17,551 nucleotides of DNA from REEB426 sp964551975 (GTDB lineage: Bacteria; Actinomycetota; Actinomycetes; S36-B12): NCBI GenBank assembly GCA_964551975.1, contig CAZKFI010000051.1, positions 1-17,551 on the forward strand, written 5' to 3'. The notes below the pieces were generated by a model. It ran no database searches, was not told the DNA's origin, and worked only from the letters and a program-made list of their open reading frames with translations. Both the position numbers and the translations under genes were made by a program. Shown here one piece after another: positions 7,153 to 13,761 of this stretch (the stretch's first letter is position 1; every line of letters begins with the position of its first letter).

Positions 7153-7899
7153 GTGTCCGGTCGGCAGGTCCTTCGACTCCCTGACACGCAGTTCGCCGAG
7201 GCGGTGACTGGTGCACTGGCCGCGCGCATCGTTGAACGGCAGGCTGCAACTGGCATTATGCGTCTACTTCTCACCGGGGGACGCACCAGCAGGAAGGTTG
7301 TATCGATGCTGGCGGCCTCGCCATCACGTGCTGCGATTGACTGGTCTGCATTGGAGATTTGGTGGTCTGACGAGCGGTACCTCGTGCCTGGAGATCCTGA
7401 GCGGAACGATGTTTATGTCGGGGACCTGCTGCGTGGTGACTCATGGAAACCTGCACAAGCTAGGCAACACTGCGTACCCGGACCGGACAGCTGTCGAACT
7501 CCGGAAGAAGCAGCCCAGCGTTACAGTGAGCTACTTCCCGGCAAGGGCTGTAGCTGGGATGTAGCGCTCTTGAGCCTCGGCGAAGATGGCCACATCGCGT
7601 CAATTTTTCCGGAGTCACCAACGTTGCACACCACGAGTCAGGTCACGGCCGTGCACAGTTCCCCGAAACCACCCGTGACTCGGGTCACTTTGAGCCTGGG
7701 CGCTATCAACGCTGCTGATGAAGTCTGGGTTATGGCTAGTGGATCCGAGAAGGCAGGTGCGCTGCGGCTGACTTTGGACTCAGCGGCTGGTCCGCTTCAG
7801 ATGCCCGCAGGGGGATTGCGCGGCCGCTCTCGCACCGTGTGGTTTGTTGATGATTCCGCTGCGGTTCGACTGCCAGCCGCACTAGGTCGGCGAAACTAG
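7153..7899 (+). CDS. pgl: 6-phosphogluconolactonase (DevB/Pgl type)
   Basis: This enzyme hydrolyses 6-phosphogluconolactone to 6-phosphogluconate in the oxidative pentose phosphate branch. The 248-residue length is typical. Motifs are LLLTGGRTSRKVV (38-50; many homologues have GGxTP rather than GGxTS), IWWSDERYLVP, and the diagnostic LGEDGHIASIFP. RVTLSLGAINAADEVWVMASGSEKA near the C-terminus is the phosphate-binding region. The start is GTG at 7153; GAGGG overlapping the tal stop, eight bases earlier, is the ribosome site. Its usual partner zwf (the enzyme making its substrate) is not adjacent. The stop codon directly abuts the stop of the convergent rbpA with no base between them. Confidence 0.92.
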   Translation: MSGRQVLRLPDTQFAEAVTGALAARIVERQAATGIMRLLLTGGRTSRKVVSMLAASPSRAAIDWSALEIWWSDERYLVPGDPERNDVYVGDLLRGDSWKPAQARQHCVPGPDSCRTPEEAAQRYSELLPGKGCSWDVALLSLGEDGHIASIFPESPTLHTTSQVTAVHSSPKPPVTRVTLSLGAINAADEVWVMASGSEKAGALRLTLDSAAGPLQMPAGGLRGRSRTVWFVDDSAAVRLPAALGRRN

Positions 7900-8232
7900 T
7901 CAGTTGCCACGCAGTTTGGCGATGGCCTCCGCAAGGATCGCCGCTCCATCCTCATCAGAACGACGTTCTTTCACATAGGCCAGATGAGTCTTGTACGGCT
8001 CGATTCGTGGCGGAGCGGGCGGGTTTTCGCGATCCGGTCCCGCGGGAAGTCCACAACGCGGACATTCCCACTCGGTTGGGGGTGCAGCATCGGCAGCAAA
8101 ACTCGGACGCGACTCATGGCCGTGAGAACACCAGAATGACACCCAGATCCTCGGTGCTGTCTCCCCCCGCTCAGCTTCACCCATCGGGCCCGCGCCGACG
8201 CGGCTCCCGCGAATGGCACTACCACCGGCCAC
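7900..8232 (-). CDS. rbpA: RNA polymerase-binding protein, RbpA family (secG-linked type)
   Basis: RbpA proteins bind RNA polymerase and the housekeeping sigma factor and stabilise open complexes in actinobacteria. This 110-residue protein has the N-terminal IRGSRVG and the APR motif (26-28). A zinc-ribbon-like set Cys35, His39, Cys57, Cys60 lies in the core (WCSHGH ... WECPRCG). The C-terminal sigma-interaction helix contains THLAYVKERRSDED (82-95). The start is GTG at 8232 with GAGGAG five bases upstream. It follows secG by 49 bp. The sequence is diverged from the experimentally studied M. tuberculosis and S. coelicolor RbpA as I remember them, so it may be a paralogue with a different role. 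It ends flush against pgl. Confidence 0.85.
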   Translation of the reverse strand: MAGGSAIRGSRVGAGPMGEAERGETAPRIWVSFWCSHGHESRPSFAADAAPPTEWECPRCGLPAGPDRENPPAPPRIEPYKTHLAYVKERRSDEDGAAILAEAIAKLRGN

Positions 8233-8281
8233 GTGAACTCCTCTCAGTGATGCAGGTCAAGGGATGAACTGTGCCGGTGAC

Positions 8282-8530
8282 TCAGGAGGTTGTGCGGACG
8301 AGCAGTCCGACCGCCACAATGCAGGCTGCCCAGACGAGTCCAATGCCGACGGTCAGGCGGTCGAGATTGCGCTCCGCGACGCTGGACCCGCCGATTGAGG
8401 AACTGACGCCCCCTCCGAATAGGTCCGAAAGACCACCGCCCTTGCCTCGATGGAGCAGGATCAGCACCACCAGGAGGGCACTGGTGATCACCAGGATCAC
8501 CGCAAGGATGATGGTCAGGACGTTGATCAT
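8282..8530 (-). CDS. secG: Preprotein translocase subunit SecG
   Basis: This small subunit of the SecYEG export channel sits in the cytoplasmic membrane. The 82-residue protein has two hydrophobic segments (about 4-26 and 60-78) joined by the typical loop LHRGKGGGLSDLFGGG (26-41) and SSSIGGSSVAERNLDR. An in-frame ATG at 8599 would add 23 polar residues and run back into tpiA. I prefer ATG 8530, which gives a standard SecG and is placed exactly after a TATTCT -10 element. The gene lies 34 bp downstream of tpiA, in the order conserved in actinobacteria. Confidence 0.93.
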   Translation of the reverse strand: MINVLTIILAVILVITSALLVVLILLHRGKGGGLSDLFGGGVSSSIGGSSVAERNLDRLTVGIGLVWAACIVAVGLLVRTTS

Positions 8531-8542
8531 GAGCGCAGAATA
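8530..8542 (-). promoter_or_regulatory. Predicted leaderless promoter of secG
   Basis: On the minus strand TATTCT (8542-8537) precedes the secG ATG (8530) by six bases. A TTGACG at 8568-8563, overlapping the tpiA stop codon, resembles a -35 hexamer, although the 20-bp spacer is longer than usual. The 8-bp palindrome GTCGCGAC lies between them. This would give secG-rbpA a promoter separate from the glycolytic genes. Confidence 0.5.
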
Positions 8543-8564
8543 CCGTGTCGCGACGACTCTGCCG

Positions 8565-9356
8565 TCAAGCCCGGGTGGCGTGGAGTCGGTATCGAACAAT
8601 TCCTACGAATTCATCGGAATCCAGGCTGGCTCCCCCAACAAGCGCGCCATCGATATCGGGCTTCTCCATAATCTCGGCAATGTTGTTGGCCTTGACTGAG
8701 CCGCCGTAGAGCACCCGAACCTTTTCGGCTGTCTCGGCCTGCCACAGACCCGCGACCTGGTTCCTAATCGCCTCGCACACCTCTTGGGCGTCCTCAGGGG
8801 TGGCGACCCGGCCGGTTCCGATCGCCCAGACAGGTTCGTAGGCGATGACCAATGAGGCCACTTGGTCGGCGCTTAGTCCGACTAGGGAGCCTTTGACCTG
8901 GTCGAGCACGTACCCAACCTGTTGCCCGGCCTCGCGTACCTCGAGAGGTTCACCCACGCACACAATTGGTGTCATGGAGTGGTTCAGACAGGCACGGGCC
9001 TTCGCATTCACAATGTCATCGGTTTCGCGATGCATCGCCCTGCGCTCACTATGACCTACAACGACCATCGAGCAACCAAGTTTGGCAAGCATGCTTGCTG
9101 ACACCTCACCGGTGTAAGCACCAGAGGCGTGCACGGAGACGTCCTGCGCACCGTAGGCGATCTCGTATTTATCTCCTTCGATGAGCGTTTGAACGCTTCG
9201 TAGGTCGGTGAAAGGTGGCAGTACTGTCACGTCTACGGCAGCGAAGTCTTGCTCATTGAGGGTGAAGGCCAGCCGCTGGACGAGGGCAATGGCTTCGAAA
9301 TGATTGAGGTTCATCTTCCAGTTGCCTGCGATCAGTGGCTTGCGGTCCTCGCTCAT
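8565..9356 (-). CDS. tpiA: Triose-phosphate isomerase
   Basis: This enzyme interconverts dihydroxyacetone phosphate and glyceraldehyde 3-phosphate. The 263-residue protein carries all active-site elements: N12 and K14 in AGNWKMN, His102 in VVVGHSERR, and the catalytic Glu174 in IAYEPVWAIGTG. The phosphate-binding loops are YGGSVKANN and GALVGGASL. The ATG is two bases after the pgk stop, with AAGGAA seven bases upstream inside the end of pgk, so translation is coupled. It is the third gene of gap-pgk-tpiA. Confidence 0.97.
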   Translation of the reverse strand: MSEDRKPLIAGNWKMNLNHFEAIALVQRLAFTLNEQDFAAVDVTVLPPFTDLRSVQTLIEGDKYEIAYGAQDVSVHASGAYTGEVSASMLAKLGCSMVVVGHSERRAMHRETDDIVNAKARACLNHSMTPIVCVGEPLEVREAGQQVGYVLDQVKGSLVGLSADQVASLVIAYEPVWAIGTGRVATPEDAQEVCEAIRNQVAGLWQAETAEKVRVLYGGSVKANNIAEIMEKPDIDGALVGGASLDSDEFVGIVRYRLHATRA

Positions 9357-9358
9357 GT

Positions 9359-10567
9359 TCAGATTCCTTCCTCAAGGGCTGTAAGTCCCGGTAGTGACTT
9401 TCCTTCGAGGAATTCCAGGCTTGCCCCTCCTCCAGTGCTGATGTGATCGAATGCCGAATCGGGAAGCCCAAGCACACGGATCGCCGCGGCAGAGTCCCCT
9501 CCTCCGACAACGGTGAAGGCGTCGCTCGCGGCCATTGCAGCCGCTACTGCACGAGTACCTGCAGCAAAGGGTGGCAGCTCGAACACGCCCATCGGCCCAT
9601 TCCAGACGACGGTGCCAGCTGTCGAGATGATCCGCTCAAAGGCTGCCGCAGTCTCGGGGCCAATATCCAGACCACGCCATCCGGCCGGAATCTCGTTTGC
9701 CGGGACGGTTCGCACGGCCGCGTCGGCTGAGAAGTCATCCGCGACGACAACATCGACTGGCAGCAGCATAGGTATACCGCGTTCACTAGCGCGAGCCAGG
9801 AACTTCTGTGCTGCTGCAATCTGATCGGCCTCGAGCAAAGAGTCACCCACTTCATAGCCCTGAGCTGCCAGGAATGTGAAGGCCATGCCACCGCCGATCA
9901 ACAAAGCGTCCACACGCTCAATGAGGTTCGCGATGACACCGAGTTTGTCGCTGACCTTGGATCCACCAAGAACGACAACGAGTGGACGGTTCGGCTCTTG
10001 CAAGATGCGCGTGAAAACCTCGGATTCGCGAGTGACCAGCAGCCCTGGCGCACTGGGCAAGAGTTGGGCGATATCACTTACCGACGCCTGCTCTCGGTGC
10101 ACGACCCCGAAACCGTCGCTGACAAAGGCATCTGCCAGACCGGCGAGTTCGGCAGCCAATGCCTGTCGCTGCTCAGAGTCCTTGCTCGTCTCTCGCGGAT
10201 CGAACCGAATGTTCTCCAGCAGGATCACGTCACCATCGGCCATGGCGCTGACCATCGCCTGAGCCTGCGGTCCGGTGACGTCGCTCGCGAGCCTCACCTG
10301 CGTTCCCAACAGCTCACCAAGTCGCCGCGCGATGGGTGCCAGTGACAGCGCTGGGTCTGCCTGACCCTTTGGGCGTCCCAGGTGAGCCACCAGTACGACC
10401 CGGCATCCGGCTTGGCGCAACGCCGCAATAGTTGGCAGGCAGGCTCTGACACGGCCATCATCGGTGATGCGTCGACCCCCGCTACCGTCATCTGACATCG
10501 GTACGTTGAGATCGACGCGCACTAAGACTGTGCGTCCCGGCCGGGCCAGATCGTCGAATGATCGCAT
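9359..10567 (-). CDS. pgk: Phosphoglycerate kinase
   Basis: This enzyme makes ATP from 1,3-bisphosphoglycerate and ADP in glycolysis. Starting at ATG 10567 it has 402 residues, the usual length. Substrate-binding motifs are RVDLNVP (17-23), HLGRPKG (62-68) and ENIRFDPRE. The nucleotide side shows VVLGGSKVSDKLGVI, GGGMAFTFL, WNGPMGVFE and GGGDSAAAIR (355-364), then HISTGGGASLEFLEG. A TTG at 10576 would add three residues, but AGAGG (10581-10577), overlapping the gap stop codon, lies nine bases before the ATG and would leave no room for TTG. It is coupled to gap upstream and tpiA downstream. Confidence 0.97.
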   Translation of the reverse strand: MRSFDDLARPGRTVLVRVDLNVPMSDDGSGGRRITDDGRVRACLPTIAALRQAGCRVVLVAHLGRPKGQADPALSLAPIARRLGELLGTQVRLASDVTGPQAQAMVSAMADGDVILLENIRFDPRETSKDSEQRQALAAELAGLADAFVSDGFGVVHREQASVSDIAQLLPSAPGLLVTRESEVFTRILQEPNRPLVVVLGGSKVSDKLGVIANLIERVDALLIGGGMAFTFLAAQGYEVGDSLLEADQIAAAQKFLARASERGIPMLLPVDVVVADDFSADAAVRTVPANEIPAGWRGLDIGPETAAAFERIISTAGTVVWNGPMGVFELPPFAAGTRAVAAAMAASDAFTVVGGGDSAAAIRVLGLPDSAFDHISTGGGASLEFLEGKSLPGLTALEEGI

Positions 10568-10579
10568 GAGCTTCAACCT

Positions 10580-11587
10580 CTAGAGGCGGTCGCCCACATA
10601 CCGGCAGAGGTCAACCAGGCGGTTGCTGTATCCCCACTCGTTGTCGTACCAACCAAGAACCTTGGCCATCGGCCCGTTGGCGTTGGTGAGCTGTGCATCA
10701 AAAACACAGGATGCTGGATCGGTGACGATATCGGAGGAGACGATTGGATCTTCGGTATACGAGAGGATGCCGCGGAGTGGACCGTCAGCTGCGGCCTTCA
10801 TCGCAGCGTTGATTTCCTCCTTTGAAGCGGGCGTGCGGAGGGTCACCGTGAGGTCAGTTGCTGAGCCTGTTGGCACCGGTACGCGCATGGCATAGCCGTC
10901 CAATTTGCCCTTCAATTGCGGTAGCACCAGCCCGATTGCCTTTGCGGCACCGGTCGTCGTGGGGATCATGTTCAGTGCTGCAGCCCGAGCGCGACGAAGG
11001 TCGCTATGCGGGAAGTCGAGAATCCGCTGGTCGTTGGTGTACGCATGAATGGTCGTCATCAATCCGCGCTCAATGCCAAAGGTGTCGTCGAGAACCTTCG
11101 CCATCGGAGCAAGGCAATTGGTGGTGCAGGATGCATTCGAAATGATGGTGTCCTGCGCAGGGTTGTACTCCCCCTCATTCACGCCCATCACGATGGTGAT
11201 GTCCTCGCCCTTTGCGGGAGCGGAAATGATCACCTTCTTCGCGCCCCCAGTGAGGTGCTTTCCAGCCGCTTCGGCATCGGTGAAGAACCCTGTTGACTCC
11301 ACGACGATGTCGGCCCCGAGATCGGCCCAAGGAAGAGCTTGCGGATCCCGCTCCGCAAGCACGGTGATCTTGTGACCATCGACAGTGATCCAGCCATCGC
11401 CAGCCTCGACGGGCCGGCCGAGACGGCCAAGCACGCTGTCGTACTTGAGAAGGTGTGCGAGGGTCTTGGTGTCGGTGAGGTCATTGATGCCAACGATTTC
11501 GATATCCGGGGTGCCATTGGCCAGTAAAGCTCGGAAAAAATTCCTTCCGATTCGCCCGAAACCGTTGATTCCAACCTTCGTTGTCAC
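10580..11587 (-). CDS. gap: Glyceraldehyde-3-phosphate dehydrogenase, type I
   Basis: This enzyme oxidises glyceraldehyde 3-phosphate to 1,3-bisphosphoglycerate. The 335-residue protein has the NAD-binding NGFGRIGR (8-15) and Asp36 in INDLTD, which suggests NAD rather than NADP preference. The catalytic SNASCTTNC has Cys154, its base is His181 in TTIHAYTNDQ, and WYDNEWGYSNR lies near the C-terminus. The start is GTG at 11587 with a good AAGGAG six bases upstream, unlike the leaderless genes nearby. It follows whiA by 85 bp; that gap holds a TAGGGT -10 element and a hairpin, so gap-pgk-tpiA probably has its own promoter. Confidence 0.97.
   Translation of the reverse strand: MTTKVGINGFGRIGRNFFRALLANGTPDIEIVGINDLTDTKTLAHLLKYDSVLGRLGRPVEAGDGWITVDGHKITVLAERDPQALPWADLGADIVVESTGFFTDAEAAGKHLTGGAKKVIISAPAKGEDITIVMGVNEGEYNPAQDTIISNASCTTNCLAPMAKVLDDTFGIERGLMTTIHAYTNDQRILDFPHSDLRRARAAALNMIPTTTGAAKAIGLVLPQLKGKLDGYAMRVPVPTGSATDLTVTLRTPASKEEINAAMKAAADGPLRGILSYTEDPIVSSDIVTDPASCVFDAQLTNANGPMAKVLGWYDNEWGYSNRLVDLCRYVGDRL
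11337..11360. repeat. Perfect 9-bp inverted repeat inside gap
   Basis: GCTTGCGGA (11337-11345) and TCCGCAAGC (11352-11360) are exact reverse complements around a 6-nt loop. On the gap mRNA this folds a 9-bp stem about 76 codons after the start, encoding LAERDPQA, a fairly conserved protein stretch. Confidence 0.8.
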
Positions 11588-11615
11588 TTCATGCTCCTTG
11601 GCCTCGATCGCTGCT

Positions 11616-11637
11616 ACGAGGTGAAAACCAACCTCGT
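11616..11637 (-). promoter_or_regulatory. Hairpin/dyad at the 5' end of the gap leader
   Basis: ACGAGGT and ACCTCGT form perfect 7-bp arms around an 8-nt loop (TGGTTTTC on the minus strand). If transcription starts about 7 nt after the TAGGGT element (near 11639), this hairpin occupies the first ~25 nt of a ~52-nt leader, well away from the ribosome site at 11599-11594. It could stabilise the 5' end of the mRNA or be an operator next to the start point. Confidence 0.5.
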
Positions 11638-11645
11638 CCAGACAA

Positions 11646-11651
11646 ACCCTA
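11646..11651 (-). promoter_or_regulatory. Predicted -10 element of the gap-pgk-tpiA promoter
   Basis: TAGGGT on the minus strand (11651-11646) fits TANNNT and matches the proposed tkt -10 exactly. Transcription would start near 11639. The -35 region overlaps the end of whiA and shows no clear TTGACN. A spaced dyad TTACG-N9-CGTAA (11680-11662) lies just upstream and could be a regulator site. Confidence 0.45.
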
Positions 11652-11661
11652 GCGGCGCGTG

Positions 11662-11680
11662 TTACGGGAAGATCACGTAA
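11662..11680. promoter_or_regulatory. Spaced dyad TTACG-N9-CGTAA upstream of gap
   Basis: Five-base inverted arms separated by nine bases lie about 23-41 bases before the inferred gap transcription start, overlapping the whiA stop codon. Position suits an activator or repressor site, but arms this short arise often by chance. Confidence 0.25.
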
Positions 11681-12653
11681 GCAGGTGCTCCGAGGTGAGA
11701 ACTGATTCCGTATCTGGGATGCCTAGCTCGGCCGCACGTCGATCAGCCAGGGCCAAAAGTCGGCGAATTCGTCCGGCGATCGCATCCTTGGTCATCGGGG
11801 GGTCTGCCAGTGCACCCAGTTCTTCCAGGCTGGCCTGCTGATGTTGCATACGCAGGTTGCCCGCGGCTCTCAGGTGTTCCGGGATGCTGTCGCCAAGGAT
11901 CTCTAGGGCGCGCTGAACGCGGGCACCGGCGGCAACAGCAGCCCGTGCGCTTCGACGCAGGTTCGCATCGTCGAAGTTCGCCAGCCGGTTCGCCGTAGCC
12001 CGAACCTCACGGCGCATACGGCGTTCCTCCCATGCCAGAACCGCCTCGTGTGCACCCATCTGTGTGAGAATCGCGCTGATGGCGTCCCCATCGCGAATAA
12101 CTACCCGGTCGACGCCGCGAACCTCGCGTGATTTTGCGGCGAGCCCGAGTCGCCTGGCTGCACCAACCAAAGCCAGGGCTGCTTCAGGACCGGGGCAGGT
12201 GATCTCCAGTGCGGCCGATCTGCCTGGTTCAGTGAGCGAACCGTGAGCCAGAAAAGCACCGCGCCAGGCAGCCGCGCAATCGCAGAGCCCGCCGGAGATG
12301 ACTGAGGCTGGTAAGCCTCGCACTGGGCGTCCGCCTGCGTCGACTATGCCGGTCTGACGAGCCAGGTCAGGGCCTCCATCAATCGCACGCACCAGATAGC
12401 GAGATCCCTTGCGCAGGCCGGCGGGTTGAACGAGCACCACCTCGCAATCCTGGGCATAGAGCTCTGAGAGCTCTCGCTTCAAGCGTCGTGCGATGGCGCC
12501 GGCATCCACATCGGCTTCGATGACGATCCTGCCCCCAACGAGGTGGAGTGCACTCGCGAATCGAAGGAGCGCGGCTACTTCAGCCTTGCGACAGCAGGCC
12601 TTGGTGACGCTGACGCGACTCAGCTCGTCTTTCACCGCAGCCGTCATGGCCAT
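11673..12653 (-). CDS. whiA: WhiA, DNA-binding regulator
   Basis: WhiA combines an N-terminal domain resembling LAGLIDADG homing endonucleases with a C-terminal helix-turn-helix. In Streptomyces it controls sporulation septation; in non-sporulating Gram-positives it affects division and chromosome segregation. From ATG 12653 the protein has 326 residues. It begins MAMTAAVKDELSRV and contains CCRKAEVAALLRF (20-32), SLTEPGRSAALEITCPGPEA, ANRLANFDDANLRRSARAA (221-239) and the C-terminal HTH ASLEELGALADPPMTKDAIA (274-293). It looks very close to Streptomyces WhiA as I recall it. A longer frame to 12716 (TTG) is rejected because AGGA lies seven bases before ATG 12653. WhiA is not proof that this organism sporulates. 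Confidence 0.95.
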   Translation of the reverse strand: MAMTAAVKDELSRVSVTKACCRKAEVAALLRFASALHLVGGRIVIEADVDAGAIARRLKRELSELYAQDCEVVLVQPAGLRKGSRYLVRAIDGGPDLARQTGIVDAGGRPVRGLPASVISGGLCDCAAAWRGAFLAHGSLTEPGRSAALEITCPGPEAALALVGAARRLGLAAKSREVRGVDRVVIRDGDAISAILTQMGAHEAVLAWEERRMRREVRATANRLANFDDANLRRSARAAVAAGARVQRALEILGDSIPEHLRAAGNLRMQHQQASLEELGALADPPMTKDAIAGRIRRLLALADRRAAELGIPDTESVLTSEHLLT

Positions 12654-12698
12654 GACTTGATCCTGCCATGCTCCGGATTTGCCCTCAGCCGGCCCTCC

Positions 12699-12714
12699 GC
12701 ACGGGTGCCCGTGC
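12699..12714. promoter_or_regulatory. 16-bp palindrome between yvcK and whiA
   Basis: GCACGGG (12699-12705) and CCCGTGC (12708-12714) are perfect inverted arms around TG, six bases past the yvcK stop. As RNA it can form a 6-bp stem with a 4-nt loop. The 67-bp gap shows no TANNNT element and no T tract, so this may be a regulator site or a pause/processing hairpin in a shared transcript. Confidence 0.4.
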
Positions 12715-12720
12715 AAGCAC

Positions 12721-13761
12721 CTATCGTTGAGTAGTCGAGCCTTTGGCGCCTGGTCGGTGTAGCGCTATTGCACTCTCCAGCGCCAGTGCAAGTCGTCCCG
12801 GATCATGACTACCGGGTTTGGCCCCACGCAGGTATGCGACCTGCTCGATCAAGAGCGAGGCACCCAGGCGTGCTGCGGCCGCACTGAGCATTGCTGAGTC
12901 CCGCTCGTCGTGAACGTGGGATGGATCGGCAATGATGACGTCGGCTGTGAAGTCGGGAACGATCCGAGTAAGGAAAGCCAGGTGCTCATCAATGGCGGCG
13001 CCAGAGGTTTCTGGATCGTTGCGTGGCGCAAGATTCAACACGATGATCCGTTGCGCTGACGACGATGCGATCGCCTTGCCCAGGTCCGGGATGAGGAGAT
13101 GCGGTAGCACTGAGGTGTACCAAGAGCCGGGTCCCATGACAATGGCGTCGGCGTCCAGCACTGCCTGAAGTGCCTGTGGGCAGGCCGTTGGATTCGGTGG
13201 ATCTATGGCAATATCCGTGATCAGGCCCGCAGCCGTTGCTACCGCAACCTGACCACGCACACGCTCGATGGCCGTTGGTTCGTTTGGACTGGTGCCCACG
13301 ACGTCAGCCACGATTTCCAGTGGAACAGTGCTGCAGGGCAGGACTCTGCCCTGACTCTGCAGCAGAGTTGCCACCCAATCCAGGCCGATCACCGGATCCC
13401 CGGTGACATCCCATAGGGCGGTGATGAGCAGGTTGCCGAGAGCGTGTCCGGCGAGTTCGCCGTCACCTTCGAACCTGTGTTGGAGGACGCGATCCCAGGT
13501 GCGTCCCCAGGCATCATCGGTGCACAAAGCTGCTAATGCCATCCGCAAATCGCCGGGCGGCAGAACGCCGAATTCCGAGCGGAGGCGGCCGCTGGAGCCA
13601 CCGTCATCAGCGACTCCTACGACAGCTGTTATCCGATCAGTGACGCGACGAAGTGCCCGGAGGGACGCAGCGAGGCCATGACCACCACCCAATGCGACCA
13701 CTTGAGGGCGTCCTTCACCTCCCGCCGCACTAGTCAGACTCGGCCAGGTTCGGGTCGTCAC
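12721..13761 (-). CDS. yvcK: YvcK/CofD-like protein (gluconeogenesis factor family)
   Basis: YvcK proteins resemble the CofD transferase fold, bind UDP-sugars, and are needed for growth on gluconeogenic carbon and for normal cell shape in Bacillus and mycobacteria (CuvA). The 346-residue protein has the dinucleotide-type loop VVALGGGHGL (21-30), VADDGGSSGRLR (50-61), PPGDLRMALAAL (68-79), and the C-terminal-half VMGPGSWYTSVLPHLL. The GTG start overlaps the rapZ stop (GTGA), indicating tight coupling in the conserved uvrC-rapZ-yvcK-whiA order. Confidence 0.93.
   Translation of the reverse strand: MTTRTWPSLTSAAGGEGRPQVVALGGGHGLAASLRALRRVTDRITAVVGVADDGGSSGRLRSEFGVLPPGDLRMALAALCTDDAWGRTWDRVLQHRFEGDGELAGHALGNLLITALWDVTGDPVIGLDWVATLLQSQGRVLPCSTVPLEIVADVVGTSPNEPTAIERVRGQVAVATAAGLITDIAIDPPNPTACPQALQAVLDADAIVMGPGSWYTSVLPHLLIPDLGKAIASSSAQRIIVLNLAPRNDPETSGAAIDEHLAFLTRIVPDFTADVIIADPSHVHDERDSAMLSAAAARLGASLLIEQVAYLRGAKPGSHDPGRLALALESAIALHRPGAKGSTTQR

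Noticed and set aside
8050..8090. Bulged inverted repeat (GGGAAGTCC / GGACATTCCC) in rbpA
   Set aside because: It is imperfect, falls in the zinc-ligand coding region, and is not separable from protein constraint.
8547..8551. GACAC just upstream of the secG -10, resembling the WhiA core motif
   Set aside because: A five-base match is expected many times by chance, and no second supporting site was seen.
8531..8599. Longer secG start at 8599
   Set aside because: It overlaps tpiA and adds polar residues before a SecG that is complete from ATG 8530.
11673..12653. Sporulating life style inferred from whiA
   Set aside because: WhiA is widespread in non-sporulating Gram-positive bacteria.
12654..12716. 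Longer whiA start at TTG 12716
   Set aside because: The extra 21 residues do not match WhiA, and AGGA precedes ATG 12653 at a proper distance.
13334..13353. 7-bp inverted repeat in yvcK
   Set aside because: Several stems of this size are expected by chance in 17.5 kb.
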